Of a DNA stretch of 64,000 bases, positions 1 through 11,049 are shown piece by piece (within the stretch, counting starts at the first letter, position 1; every line of letters starts with the position of its first letter). The position numbers and the translations under genes were made by a program. Source of the DNA: Streptomyces sp. NRRL WC-3605 (lineage in GTDB: Bacteria > Actinomycetota > Actinomycetes > Streptomycetales > Streptomycetaceae); contig NZ_LLZN01000113.1 in NCBI RefSeq assembly GCF_001509795.1, forward strand, positions 158,697 to 222,696, read 5' to 3'. Under the pieces are notes generated by a model that was given only the letters and a program-made list of their open reading frames with translations, was not told the origin of the DNA and ran no database searches.

Positions 1-1
1 G

Positions 2-997
2 ATGATCACCACCCGGGCCCTGGTCGAGCGCAACGAGAAGACCATGCAGCTCATCCACTTCGACGCGACCGAGCGGCCCCGCTCCATCCAGCTGTACGGC
101 GTCGACCCGGCGACCGTCGGCAAGGCCGTCCGCATGATCGCGGAAGAGGACCTCGCCGACCACATCGACCTGAACTTCGGCTGTCCGGTCCCCAAGGTGA
201 CCCGCAAGGGCGGCGGCTCCGCACTCCCGTACAAGCGGAACCTGCTGCGCGCCATCCTGCGCGAGGCCGTCAGCGGCGCCGGCGACCTGCCGGTCACGAT
301 GAAGATGCGCAAGGGCATCGACGACGACCACATGACCTACCTCGACGCCGGCCGGATCGCCGTCGAGGAGGGCGTCACCGCCATCGCCCTGCACGGCCGC
401 ACCGCCGCCCAGCACTACGGCGGCACCGCCGACTGGGACGCCATCGCCCGGCTGAAGGAGCACGTCCCGGAGATCCCCGTCCTCGGCAACGGCGACATCT
501 GGTCCGCCGAGGACGCCGTGCGCATGGTGCGCGAGACCGGCTGCGACGGAGTCGTGGTGGGGCGCGGCTGCCTGGGCCGGCCGTGGCTCTTCGCCGACCT
601 GGTCGCCGCCTTCGAGGGGCGCACCGACGACATCGCCCGCCCGTCGCTGCGCGAGGTCGCCGACGTCATGGTCCGGCACGCCACCCTGCTCGGCGAGTGG
701 ATCGGTGACGAGGCTCGCGGCGTCATCGACTTCCGCAAGCATGTCGCCTGGTACCTCAAGGGCTTCGCCGTCGGCTCCGAGATGCGCAAGCGGCTCGCCA
801 TCACGTCCTCCCTCGCGGAGCTGCGCGCGAGGCTGGACGAGCTGGACCTCGACCAGCCCTGGCCCACCGGCGCCGACGGCCCCCGCGGCCGTACCTCCGG
901 CAACAACCGGGTCGTCCTGCCCGACGGCTGGCTGAAGGACCCCTACGACTGCGCGGGCGTCGGCGAGGACGCCGAGCTGGACACCTCTGGCGGCTGA
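2..997 (+). CDS. dusB: tRNA-dihydrouridine synthase DusB, 5'-truncated by window edge
   Basis: FMN-dependent reductase that reduces specific uridines in the D-loop of tRNA to dihydrouridine. The frame is already open at the window edge. Its first visible residues (ITTRALVER) match the internal stretch that follows the N-terminal substrate loop in DusB proteins, so roughly 50-70 residues are missing. The catalytic-cysteine segment LNFGCPVPKV, the FMN phosphate-binding GNGDIW and VVGRGCLGRPW, and the C-terminal helical domain are all present. The ATG at position 2 is therefore internal, not the start. A 7-bp GC hairpin follows the stop directly. Assignment to the Dus family is firm and to DusB very likely. 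Confidence 0.93.
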   Translation: MITTRALVERNEKTMQLIHFDATERPRSIQLYGVDPATVGKAVRMIAEEDLADHIDLNFGCPVPKVTRKGGGSALPYKRNLLRAILREAVSGAGDLPVTMKMRKGIDDDHMTYLDAGRIAVEEGVTAIALHGRTAAQHYGGTADWDAIARLKEHVPEIPVLGNGDIWSAEDAVRMVRETGCDGVVVGRGCLGRPWLFADLVAAFEGRTDDIARPSLREVADVMVRHATLLGEWIGDEARGVIDFRKHVAWYLKGFAVGSEMRKRLAITSSLAELRARLDELDLDQPWPTGADGPRGRTSGNNRVVLPDGWLKDPYDCAGVGEDAELDTSGG

Positions 998-1015
998 CCG
1001 GCCCCCTCGGGCCGG
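998..1015 (+). terminator. Short GC hairpin after dusB
   Basis: Perfect 7-bp stem CCGGCCC (998-1004) / GGGCCGG (1009-1015) with a 4-nt loop, beginning at the base after the dusB stop. There is no U-run, as is usual in streptomycetes. The following 70 bases are an imperfect tandem of a CGGGTCAGCCC-like unit before the convergent sulfatase gene ends at 1090. Confidence 0.45.
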
Positions 1016-1089
1016 CCCTGCGGGCCATCCGCCTCGGTCAGCCCCTCGGGTCGGCCCCCCGGGTCAGCCCTCGGGAAGGGCCCCCCGGG

Positions 1090-2892
1090 TCAGCCCTTCG
1101 ACCGGTGCGGGGTCGAGCCGAACGCTGTCAGGAACCGGTCCCGGAAGGCGTCCATCCGCCACACCGGGGCGTCCTTCGCGGGCTTCAGGCCCTCCGACCA
1201 GTGCCAGCCGGCGATCCTGTCCAGCACCTTCGGGTCCTTCGCCACCACGGAGATCGGGACGTCACGGCTCGCCCGCTCGCCGCTGACCCGGGCGATCGGC
1301 TGATGGTCGCCGAGGAAGACGAGCACGGTGTCCTTCGTCCCGTAGCGCTCCAGCCACTGCGTGAGGCTGGTGACCGAGTACTGGATCGACCGGCCGTACT
1401 CCTTCCGGGACTCGCCGGAGTCGGTGAGGATGTCCGACGGCCTGCGCCCCGCCTTCTCGATCGGCCCGAACACCGAGCCGTCGCCGACGTCGTCCCAGTC
1501 GACCATCTCCGGGATCGGCGCCCACGGCTGATGGCTGGACGTCAGGATGACGAACGACATCAGCGGCCGGTCGTGCGGGCGGCCGTGCACCTGCCGCTGG
1601 AACGCCTCCAGGGCGTACTGGTCCGGCATCGTCGACCAGCTGAACTTCGGCCCCCGGTACCCGAGCTGATGGGCGTCGTACACCCGGTCCAGGCCGTACC
1701 ACTCCGACTCCGGCCAGCCCTTCTGCACCCCCGGCATCACCCCGACCGTGTCCCAGGCGCCGGTCTTCTGGAAGGCGCGGGTCAGCGTGAGGTGGTCGCC
1801 CGCGGTGACGGTGCGGTAGCGCCGCTGATTGTCGATCCACAGCCCCGACATGGTCGTGGAGTGCCCCAGCCAGCTGCCGCCGCCGTACGTCGCCGACGTC
1901 AGCCAGCCGCTGCGCGCGTGATAGCCGGCCGCCGCCAGCTCCTCCGTGCTCGCGTCGAGGGTACGGCCCACGCCGGGCGCCATGACCGGGTCCTCCAGCG
2001 CGCTGCGGCCGTAGCTCTCGATGAACGTGAAGATCACGTCCTTGCCCCGCAGATCACGCAGCAACTGATCGGGCGGGGTGTTCCCGAACGTGTCCGCCTT
2101 GGCGGTCTCGGCGAACGCGGCCTCGTCCCGCAGCGACTCCACCGTCCGCACCGCGTGCGCCTTGAGGACGCCGGCCGCGCGGTCGGAGGCCACCGGCAGC
2201 CCCGCCATCCGCAGCCCGAGCGCGGCGCAGACGACCCAGACCACCCCGGCGGCGAGCGCGCCCCGGCCGGCCCGGACCCGGTGCCGGGCCAGCACCTCCG
2301 CCAGCCGGACCGTCGCCGCCGCCATCACGGCGATCAGCAGCAGCGCCAGCACGGCGAGACCGACCGCGGCGCCGGTCGCCACGGCACCGCCCAGCGTGTC
2401 GGCGACGTACGACTTGGCGTCGGGCAGCAGGCTCCAGTCCAGCGCCGCGTTGAAGCCGCGGCCCAGGTACTCGTTGAACCCCATGTCGAGCAGGTTCAGC
2501 AGGGTCACCACGGCGAGCCCCACCCCGTACAGCACCGCCGCCACCAGCCGTGGCCGCCGGGGCAGCACGACCATCACGGCGACGCCGAGGATCGCCTCCG
2601 CCGGGATCCGGGTGAACCGGTCCGGCCGCAGCCCGGGGAACGTGTTCGGCAGGAGCAGCGCACCGAGCACGAGGAGCGCGGCGAGCGCCGTGACCGACAG
2701 GCTCAGGACCCGGGCGGCCGTGGGATACCGGATGCGCCAGGCGCGGAGGCGGGCGAGACGGGACCCGGAGGGGAGCGGGCCCTCCTCGGCCGCCCCCACG
2801 GCCCCGTCCGAGCTCCCGCCGTCCGCCGAGGCCGCCGCTCCGCCGGAGTCGTCGTCGGGGCGGCGTCGGCTGAGGCGTGTGAAGACAGGCAC
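1090..2892 (-). CDS. Sulfatase / LtaS-like membrane-anchored phospho- or sulfo-transferase
   Basis: A protein of 600 residues with a charged cytoplasmic N-terminus, then about five hydrophobic segments (roughly residues 55-235), then an extracytoplasmic alkaline-phosphatase-superfamily domain. Visible landmarks of the sulfatase/LtaS fold are the metal-binding glutamate in FIESYG (E292), the S/T-rich nucleophile stretch TSATYGGGSW, and the D-H metal ligands in FLGDHQP (D529/H530). LtaS-type enzymes move glycerol-phosphate from lipids to polymers; other members act on sulfates or phosphonates. The substrate cannot be read from sequence. The ATG start is preceded by a GGAGG-like stretch. It runs in the same direction as the glycosidase operon but is separated from it by a hairpin. 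Confidence 0.8.
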   Translation of the reverse strand: MPVFTRLSRRRPDDDSGGAAASADGGSSDGAVGAAEEGPLPSGSRLARLRAWRIRYPTAARVLSLSVTALAALLVLGALLLPNTFPGLRPDRFTRIPAEAILGVAVMVVLPRRPRLVAAVLYGVGLAVVTLLNLLDMGFNEYLGRGFNAALDWSLLPDAKSYVADTLGGAVATGAAVGLAVLALLLIAVMAAATVRLAEVLARHRVRAGRGALAAGVVWVVCAALGLRMAGLPVASDRAAGVLKAHAVRTVESLRDEAAFAETAKADTFGNTPPDQLLRDLRGKDVIFTFIESYGRSALEDPVMAPGVGRTLDASTEELAAAGYHARSGWLTSATYGGGSWLGHSTTMSGLWIDNQRRYRTVTAGDHLTLTRAFQKTGAWDTVGVMPGVQKGWPESEWYGLDRVYDAHQLGYRGPKFSWSTMPDQYALEAFQRQVHGRPHDRPLMSFVILTSSHQPWAPIPEMVDWDDVGDGSVFGPIEKAGRRPSDILTDSGESRKEYGRSIQYSVTSLTQWLERYGTKDTVLVFLGDHQPIARVSGERASRDVPISVVAKDPKVLDRIAGWHWSEGLKPAKDAPVWRMDAFRDRFLTAFGSTPHRSKG

Positions 2893-2926
2893 CCGGAGGT
2901 CCTTCCCGTACGAAACCCGGTGGGGT

Positions 2927-2957
2927 GGCGGACCCGGCGTGGGGGCCCGGGTCCGCC
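2927..2957 (-). terminator. Hairpin between glycosidase operon and sulfatase gene
   Basis: Perfect 11-bp inverted repeat GGCGGACCCGG (2927-2937) / CCGGGTCCGCC (2947-2957) with a 9-nt loop. It lies downstream of the glycosidase operon on the minus strand and upstream of the sulfatase start, so it likely ends the operon transcript. Confidence 0.6.
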
Positions 2958-3058
2958 GTCAGTCCGTACGGGCGGGTGACCGGGGGCGTTCAGGCGGCTG
3001 GGCCGGAACCCGGCAAACAGCGCGCAAACACTCGGCCAACTCCGGCGGCTCCCCGGTG

Positions 3059-4999
3059 TCAGGCACCCCCGACCGCGGTCAGGAGCGCCAACGGGGCCGC
3101 CGCCGACCGGGATTCGCGGACACACGCGTGCGGGTACGGCACCGGGCCCGCCGGATGTGTGTCGCGGCCGTACCCGGCGATGACCTCCGGCAGCCGGTGC
3201 CCGCTCGCCGTCGCCGCGTCGACGAGCCCGTGCGCGACCGTGCGCGCCTCGTCGTGCAGCCCGTAGCGGGCCAGGCCAAGGGCGATCAGCGCGTTGTCGT
3301 GCGGCCAGACCGAACCCCGGTGGTAGGAGAGCGGATGGTAGGCGGCCTGGCCCGAGGCCAGGGTGCGCACGCCCCAGCCGGAGAAGAAGTCCGGCTCCAG
3401 GAGCCGCCGCCCCACCGCCTCCCCGTACTCCTTGTCCAGCAGCCCCGACCACAGCAGATGCCCCGCGTCGGACGCCAGCGCGTCGAGCCGGTTGCCGTCG
3501 CCGTCCAGGGCCAGCGCGGGGAAGTCGTGCTCCCGCATCCAGAAGTCCCGCTGGAAACGGTCGCGCAGATCACCGGCCGCCTGTTCCAGCAGCGCGGCGT
3601 ACGTCTCGTCGGCCCACGCCGTGCGCGCGAGCACCGCCGTGCGGCGCAGGGCGTCGTACGCGTAGCCCTGGGCGCCCGCGGCCATCACCGGGCCGCCGGG
3701 CCGGGTGCCGTCGGCGGAGCAGATGGCGCCGGGGGAGTCCTTCCAGTTCTGGTTGGCGAGGCCGCCCCGGTCGGCGCGGTACACCAGGTAGCCGCGCGAG
3801 GTCAGCCCGCCGTGGTCCAGCATCCAGCCGACGGCCGCGCGGGCGTGCGGCTCCAGCCGCCGGGCCAGAGCGGCGTCCCCGGTCCGCTCCACGTACGAGC
3901 CGAGGACGACCAGGAAGAGAGGCGTGGCGTCGACCGAGCCGTAGTAACGGGCGTACGGGACCTGCCCGAAGTGCGCCAGCTCGCCGTGCCGCACCTCGTG
4001 CACGATCTTGCCGGGCTGGGCGACGGACTCGGCGTCGGTCGTCGTCGCCTGCGTCGCGGCCAGGGCGGACAGCACGGCGGCGGCGGGGCGCGGGTGGTAC
4101 GGCAGCGCGAACAGCGAGGTGAGCAGCGCGTCCCGGCCCAGCAGCGTCAGGAACCATGGGGCACCGGCCGCCGGCACCCGCAGGTCCTCCCCGTCGAGAC
4201 CGGTCGCCGGGACCTGGAGCGCGGCCAGGTCCGCCAGCCCCCGGGCGCAGGCGGCGGCCAGCTCGGGCCAGCCGGTGGGGAAGGCCACGCCCTCCGCGAA
4301 CTCGCCCTCCTGCGCCAGCAGTTGTTCGGCGAGCGCGCCGGGGGAGCGGGGCACGCGTAAGGCCCGCGTGTCGCCGTGCGGGCGGGCCATCACGCGCAGG
4401 GTCAGCTCGGTCGTGCCGTGCGGCTCCAGGTCCAGGGACCAGACCAGACGGCGGGCCCCGGTCCCGGTCTCCTCGACGGCGTCCGGTTCCGGCTCGGCCG
4501 TCACGGTCGTCGTCGACCGCCAGGTGCCGCGCCGGTAGCCGAACTCCACGCCGTGGTCGAGGACGTGACGGGAACGCGTGGCTCCCGACTTCACGTACGT
4601 GCGGTGGTCGGAGCGCAGTTCGAACTGGTCGGCGAAGTCGGCGTCGGCGGTGACCGCGAGACGGATCGTGGTCGGGACGGGCCGGTTGCTGGTCACCCGC
4701 AGGCACTCCACGAACGACCCGTCCCCCACGGCCTGTTCACGGAAGAGCGTGTACGCGGGCGGCTCGGAGCGCCCGCCGCGCGGAACGAGGACACAGCGCG
4801 TGGTGTCCCCCTCGGCGACCGGGGTCAGCACCTCGGGCACCGCCCCGTCGACGGTGAGCTGCCAGCGGCTGAGGTGCCGGGCGTCACGGACGAACAGCCC
4901 GTCCGGGGACCCCATGCCTCGCACCCCGCTGATGTCCCCGCCGTCGCCGACGGCCGCGAACGTCCCTCCGTACACGAGCAGATGATGCCGGTCCGTCAT
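3059..4999 (-). CDS. Glycogen-debranching-type glycoside hydrolase (amylo-alpha-1,6-glucosidase family)
   Basis: A protein of 646 residues. The N-terminal ~190 residues form a GDE_N_bis-type beta domain (GSPDGLFVRDARHLSRWQ is characteristic). The rest is an (alpha/alpha)6 catalytic domain with the family landmarks APWFLTLLGRDALL, NQNWKDS and YHRGSVWPHDNALIA. Family members hydrolyse alpha-1,6 branches or act on glucosyl/trehalose-type compatible solutes. The ATG overlaps the stop of the upstream hydrolase by 4 nt (ATGA, 4996-4999), so the two are translationally coupled. The open frame extends further 5', but that part lies entirely inside the upstream gene in another frame. With the divergent ROK regulator this suggests a sugar-inducible oligosaccharide-degradation locus. 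The true substrate is unknown. Confidence 0.87.
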   Translation of the reverse strand: MTDRHHLLVYGGTFAAVGDGGDISGVRGMGSPDGLFVRDARHLSRWQLTVDGAVPEVLTPVAEGDTTRCVLVPRGGRSEPPAYTLFREQAVGDGSFVECLRVTSNRPVPTTIRLAVTADADFADQFELRSDHRTYVKSGATRSRHVLDHGVEFGYRRGTWRSTTTVTAEPEPDAVEETGTGARRLVWSLDLEPHGTTELTLRVMARPHGDTRALRVPRSPGALAEQLLAQEGEFAEGVAFPTGWPELAAACARGLADLAALQVPATGLDGEDLRVPAAGAPWFLTLLGRDALLTSLFALPYHPRPAAAVLSALAATQATTTDAESVAQPGKIVHEVRHGELAHFGQVPYARYYGSVDATPLFLVVLGSYVERTGDAALARRLEPHARAAVGWMLDHGGLTSRGYLVYRADRGGLANQNWKDSPGAICSADGTRPGGPVMAAGAQGYAYDALRRTAVLARTAWADETYAALLEQAAGDLRDRFQRDFWMREHDFPALALDGDGNRLDALASDAGHLLWSGLLDKEYGEAVGRRLLEPDFFSGWGVRTLASGQAAYHPLSYHRGSVWPHDNALIALGLARYGLHDEARTVAHGLVDAATASGHRLPEVIAGYGRDTHPAGPVPYPHACVRESRSAAAPLALLTAVGGA

Positions 5000-6450
5000 C
5001 GCCGGTCCCCTCCCTTGACTCCCCTGAATTCCCTGACGTCCTCGAGCTCCCCGACGGCGGCGGACGTGCCGGCACCGCCGGCCCCGTCGGCCTCGTCGTG
5101 GAGCAGGTCGAGGGTGAGCGCGGCGGTCCAGCCGAAGCCGGTGGCCCCGCAGGCGGCGCCGGTGTACGGGTCGACGTACTCGGCGAAGTCCGAGGCGGCG
5201 GCGAGGTCCAGCAGGGCCGTGCGCAGGGCGCCGGCCCGCTCGTGCTCGCCGTGGACGCGCAGGCCCCGCTCCAGCAGCCAGCTGGTGTTGAACCAGGCCG
5301 GGCCGCGCCAGTAGCGGTGCGGGTCGAAGGCCTCGCCGAGCAGGTCGTAGGACGGGGCGAGGCGGGTCGTGGTGCCGAGGCCGAAGTGGGGCCCGTGGGC
5401 CGTGCGCACCAGCCGGGCGGCGATGTCCCGGGGCAGCGTCGGCAGCAGCAGCGGGATCAGCCCGGACACACAGCGCTCGGGGATCAGGCCGCCGCCGCGC
5501 ACGTCGCGGCAGAGGAACATCCCGCGCGCCGGGTCCCAGGTCCGCTCGATCAGCGCCGCCGTGAGCCGCTCGGCGCGCGCCCACCGGGCCGTGCCGGTCG
5601 CCCCGAGCTCCCGCGCGATCCGGGCGAGCGCCTGCTCGGAGGCGATCAGCAGGGCGTTGAACGCCGGGTCCTCGACGGCGAACTCCCCGCCGCCGTCGGC
5701 GTATCCGCCGTCCCGGTAGCCGGCGGCCAGCCGCACGTACCGTCCGTAGTCCAGGTCCGTCGGACGGTCCTCCGGGGCGCCGTGGTCGAGGTCGGCACGC
5801 CGGAACGTACGGGCCGGGGCCGGGGTGATCCGGGAGAGCGGGGCGTCCCAGGCCGGGCTGTTGTCCATGCCCTGCTCCCACGGGTGCACGACCGACGCCA
5901 GACCGCCGCCGCCCAGGTCGCGGCGGTGCAGCAGATAGCGGTGCCAGCCGGCGAGCCGGGGATACACCCGGGTGAGGAAGCCGCGCGCGCGGGACAGCCC
6001 GGGGTCGGCGCGGTGCACCAGCCAGGCCGCCAGGGCGTGCACCGGTGGTTGCACGATGCCGGAGGTCTGTACCGTGCGCGGGGAGCCCGCCGCGCGCCCC
6101 GCGGTGGAGGAGCGCCAGAAGTCGGGGCTCGGGAAGTACGCGTCGAGCGGTACGGAGGGGTTGAACACGATGTGCGGGATCCGCCCGTCGCCCCACTGGG
6201 CGTCGAGCAGCGTCTCCAGCTCGGTCTGCGCCCGTAACGGCGAGACGTGCCGCAGGCCGATCGCGATGAACGCCGAGTCCCAGGACCACTGGTGGGGATA
6301 CAGGCTGCGGGCGGGCACGGTGGAGGCGCCGGTCCAGTTGTCCGCCAGCACGCGGGCCGCCCTGATGTGCGGCGCGTCCGCGTCCGGGGGTGGATCGTAT
6401 GCGATGTCAGCTGCCGCGCGAAGCGCCGTGAGTTGGGCGGTGCGATCCAC
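4996..6450 (-). CDS. GH63/MGH1-like glycoside hydrolase
   Basis: A protein of 484 residues made almost entirely of an (alpha/alpha)6-barrel of the trehalase/GH63 type. Landmarks are HQWSWDSAFIAIG near residue 55, a GDGRIPHIVFNP segment, HPWEQGMDNSPAWD in the middle and RYWRGPAWFNTSWL in the C-terminal third. These are typical of bacterial mannosyl-/glucosylglycerate hydrolases and related alpha-glucosidases. It is the first gene of a two-gene operon; the stop overlaps the next ATG. It starts 121 bp from the divergent ROK regulator, the likely controller. Cytoplasmic, no signal peptide. Substrate inferred only to be an alpha-linked glycoside. Confidence 0.83.
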   Translation of the reverse strand: MDRTAQLTALRAAADIAYDPPPDADAPHIRAARVLADNWTGASTVPARSLYPHQWSWDSAFIAIGLRHVSPLRAQTELETLLDAQWGDGRIPHIVFNPSVPLDAYFPSPDFWRSSTAGRAAGSPRTVQTSGIVQPPVHALAAWLVHRADPGLSRARGFLTRVYPRLAGWHRYLLHRRDLGGGGLASVVHPWEQGMDNSPAWDAPLSRITPAPARTFRRADLDHGAPEDRPTDLDYGRYVRLAAGYRDGGYADGGGEFAVEDPAFNALLIASEQALARIARELGATGTARWARAERLTAALIERTWDPARGMFLCRDVRGGGLIPERCVSGLIPLLLPTLPRDIAARLVRTAHGPHFGLGTTTRLAPSYDLLGEAFDPHRYWRGPAWFNTSWLLERGLRVHGEHERAGALRTALLDLAAASDFAEYVDPYTGAACGATGFGWTAALTLDLLHDEADGAGGAGTSAAVGELEDVREFRGVKGGDRR

Positions 6451-6499
6451 TCGGGACTCCCCGAAAGACGTCCGGCCGACCGGGTTCGGTCAGGGCCAC

Positions 6500-6571
6500 C
6501 GTAGAGTTACGTCCATTTAACACGCAAAACTCAATATGTGGTGCAAACTTGAGAAGCACAAGGGGGTGTGC
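6500..6571. promoter_or_regulatory. AT-rich intergenic operator candidate between glycosidase operon and ROK gene
   Basis: The stretch is clearly AT-richer than its surroundings. It holds two related 11-mers in direct orientation, GCAAAACTCAA (6524-6534) and GCAAACTTGAG (6543-6553), 19 nt apart. An inverted pair CTCAA (6530-6534) / TTGAG (6549-6553) overlaps them. ROK repressors bind AT-rich palindromes in divergent promoters, so this is the likely operator for both directions. An AAGGGGG Shine-Dalgarno (6560-6566) precedes the ROK ATG at 6572. Confidence 0.5.
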
Positions 6572-7768
6572 ATGAGCGCACGGGGTCAGGTCAGCGCCGG
6601 CGAGCTGCTCCAGCTGGTGCGGAGCGGACGGGCCGTCACACGCGGTGCGCTCCAGCAGGCGACCGGGCTGTCCCGGGCCACCGTCGGACAGCGCCTCGAC
6701 CGGCTGTTCCGGGCGGGCTGGCTGCGCGAGGGCGCCGGAGGGCCGGTGGACTCGCCGCTCGGCGGGCGCCCCTCCATCACCCTGGAGTTCGACGACTCCC
6801 ACGCCGTCGTCCTCGCCGCCGACCTGGAGACCCGGCACGCGCGCGCCGCCGTCCTGTCGCTGACCGGAGAGATCCTCGCCGAGCACAGCGGCACCCTGGC
6901 CGTCGAGGACGGGCCGGACGTGGTGCTGGGCGACCTCGGCCGCTGGTTCGGCGAACTGCTGGAGAAGGCCGGGCACCGCGCCGAGGAGGTCTGCGGCATC
7001 GGGCTCGCGGTCCCCGGCCCCGTCGACACCGCGTCCGGACGCGTCGTCCAACCGCCGATCATGCCGGGCTGGGACGGCTACGACACGAGAGAGCGGCTGG
7101 CCAGGGCCTTCACCGAGGCCACGGGCGCTCCGCCGGTCCCGGTCCTGGTCGACAACGACGCCAACCTCATGGCGTACGGCGAACAGCGCACCGGCTTCCC
7201 GGACTGCTCGGCGTTCGTGCTCGTCAAGGTCTCGACCGGAATCGGCGCCGGGGTCGTCGTGGACGGCTCGCTCTTCCGGGGCGTCGACGGCGGCGCCGGC
7301 GACATCGGGCACATCCGGGTCGGCGCGGAGGCGCGGTGCCGGTGCGGTTCGTACGGCTGTCTCGCCGCCGTCGCGAGCGGGGGTGCCGTGGCCCGGCGGC
7401 TAGCCGAGGACGGGGTGCCGGCCGCCTCCGGCTCGGACGTGCGGGACCTGCTCGCGGCCGGGCACCCGGCGGCGTCCGCGCTGGCCCGGGAGGCCGGGCG
7501 GCAGGTCGGGGACGTCCTGGCGACGGTGGTGACGCTGCTGAACCCCGGGGTGCTGATGATCGCCGGAGATCTGGCCGGAACGGCGTTCCTCACGGGGGTG
7601 CGGGAGCTGCTGTACCAGCGGGCCCTGCCGCGCTCCACCGCTCATCTGCACGTGATGACCTCGCGGCTGGGGGAGCGGGCGGGGCTGGTGGGCGCCGGGG
7701 CGCTGGTCGTGGAGCATCTGTACGCGCCGGAGCGGGTGGAGGAGCGGCTGGTGGCGCTGGGGGTGTGA
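6572..7768 (+). CDS. ROK-family transcriptional regulator (sugar-responsive repressor)
   Basis: A protein of 398 residues: an N-terminal winged helix-turn-helix (about residues 5-65; TGLSRATVGQRLDRL is the recognition region) and a C-terminal ROK sugar-kinase fold. The ATP/sugar region shows DNDANLMAYGE, the glycine-rich GIGAGVVVDG and a GDIGH motif. The zinc-binding ROK signature CRCGSYGC is intact. ROK repressors sense a sugar or sugar phosphate and release DNA. The start at 6572 was chosen because an AAGGGGG ribosome-binding site lies 5 nt upstream; an in-frame ATG at 6536 would add 12 residues with no such site. Divergent from two glycoside hydrolases, which it probably controls. Confidence 0.88.
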   Translation: MSARGQVSAGELLQLVRSGRAVTRGALQQATGLSRATVGQRLDRLFRAGWLREGAGGPVDSPLGGRPSITLEFDDSHAVVLAADLETRHARAAVLSLTGEILAEHSGTLAVEDGPDVVLGDLGRWFGELLEKAGHRAEEVCGIGLAVPGPVDTASGRVVQPPIMPGWDGYDTRERLARAFTEATGAPPVPVLVDNDANLMAYGEQRTGFPDCSAFVLVKVSTGIGAGVVVDGSLFRGVDGGAGDIGHIRVGAEARCRCGSYGCLAAVASGGAVARRLAEDGVPAASGSDVRDLLAAGHPAASALAREAGRQVGDVLATVVTLLNPGVLMIAGDLAGTAFLTGVRELLYQRALPRSTAHLHVMTSRLGERAGLVGAGALVVEHLYAPERVEERLVALGV

Positions 7769-8173
7769 CGGCCGCGTTTCCACTCCGCGACACGTCCGCA
7801 TGGTGAAATCCGCGGCGGTGTGACAGCGTGATTCTCGCCACCCCTGATAAGGGTGACGCTCAGATGAGCGGATCTTGAGCGGCTGCACTTCTCCAAGGGG
7901 TGGCACTGGGTGCCACCCCTTGATCGTTCATCGATCGAACTCAGACGTGCGGCAAGCTCGCTCATCTGAGCAATGAAGTCCGCTTCTGGGCGGTCCTGCG
8001 TTCAAGAAGTGAAAACATACGCCCGTCCCGGCTTGCCAAGCTTTGACTTTCGATCCACTGGCGGACGGGTGGTTACAGGCGCATGACGCGTCAGTGGACG
8101 TACCCAGGCGCCTTCGATCTGGGTATGTTCCTCGCCGTCAGGGCAGCCACCACGTCCTCGAGGGAGTCGAGCC
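7769..8173. other. 405-bp gene-free leader/intergenic region upstream of ppdK
   Basis: AT-richer than flanking DNA. Contains a strong hairpin (7895-7921), a 12-nt palindromic word at 7858-7869 repeated in exact inverse complement at 7960-7971, and an inverted pair TCCACTG (8054-8060) / CAGTGGA (8092-8098). A GAGGGA ribosome-binding site (8160-8165) precedes the ppdK GTG. A TTGACT hexamer (8043-8048) has no convincing -10 partner. On the minus strand around 7960-7998 a short peptide-like frame opens and stops, possibly the remnant of a lost gene. Confidence 0.5.
7895..7921. terminator. 11-bp hairpin downstream of ROK gene
   Basis: Perfect stem AAGGGGTGGCA (7895-7905) / TGCCACCCCTT (7911-7921) with a 5-nt loop. 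A- and T-flanked on both sides, so it could act in either direction. It lies 126 nt after the ROK stop. Confidence 0.7.
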
Positions 8174-10894
<2,721 letters not shown>

Positions 10895-10906
10895 CCCACC
10901 CCGAAC

Positions 10907-10958
10907 CCGGAGTCGCCGTCCGTCCCCGACCCTCAGTACCGATGGGCGGCGACTCCGG
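10907..10958 (+). terminator. First hairpin after ppdK
   Basis: Perfect 12-bp inverted repeat CCGGAGTCGCCG (10907-10918) / CGGCGACTCCGG (10947-10958) around a 28-nt loop, 12 nt after the ppdK stop. Confidence 0.55.
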
Positions 10959-10967
10959 AGCACGAAG

Positions 10968-11000
10968 AAGGGCGGCACCCTGTGCGGGGGTGCCGCCCTT
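10968..11000. terminator. Strong terminator hairpin between ppdK and ZIP transporter gene
   Basis: Perfect 13-bp stem AAGGGCGGCACCC (10968-10980) / GGGTGCCGCCCTT (10988-11000) with a 7-nt loop and a further T. The A-rich 5' side gives it terminator form in both directions, serving ppdK and the convergent ZIP gene. Confidence 0.85.
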
Positions 11001-11049
11001 TGTGCGTCAACTGCGGCGACTGTGGGGCGCGTCGCCGGCTGACTCGAGA

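Noticed and set aside
1105..2979. Long open frame on the plus strand antisense to the sulfatase gene
   Set aside because: Arg/Gln/His-rich translation without domains; a GC-bias shadow of the real gene, as are many other long frames in the window.
7642..7965. Minus-strand frame starting MSELAARLSS
   Set aside because: Runs through the hairpin and into the ROK gene antisense; at best the leftover end of a decayed gene.
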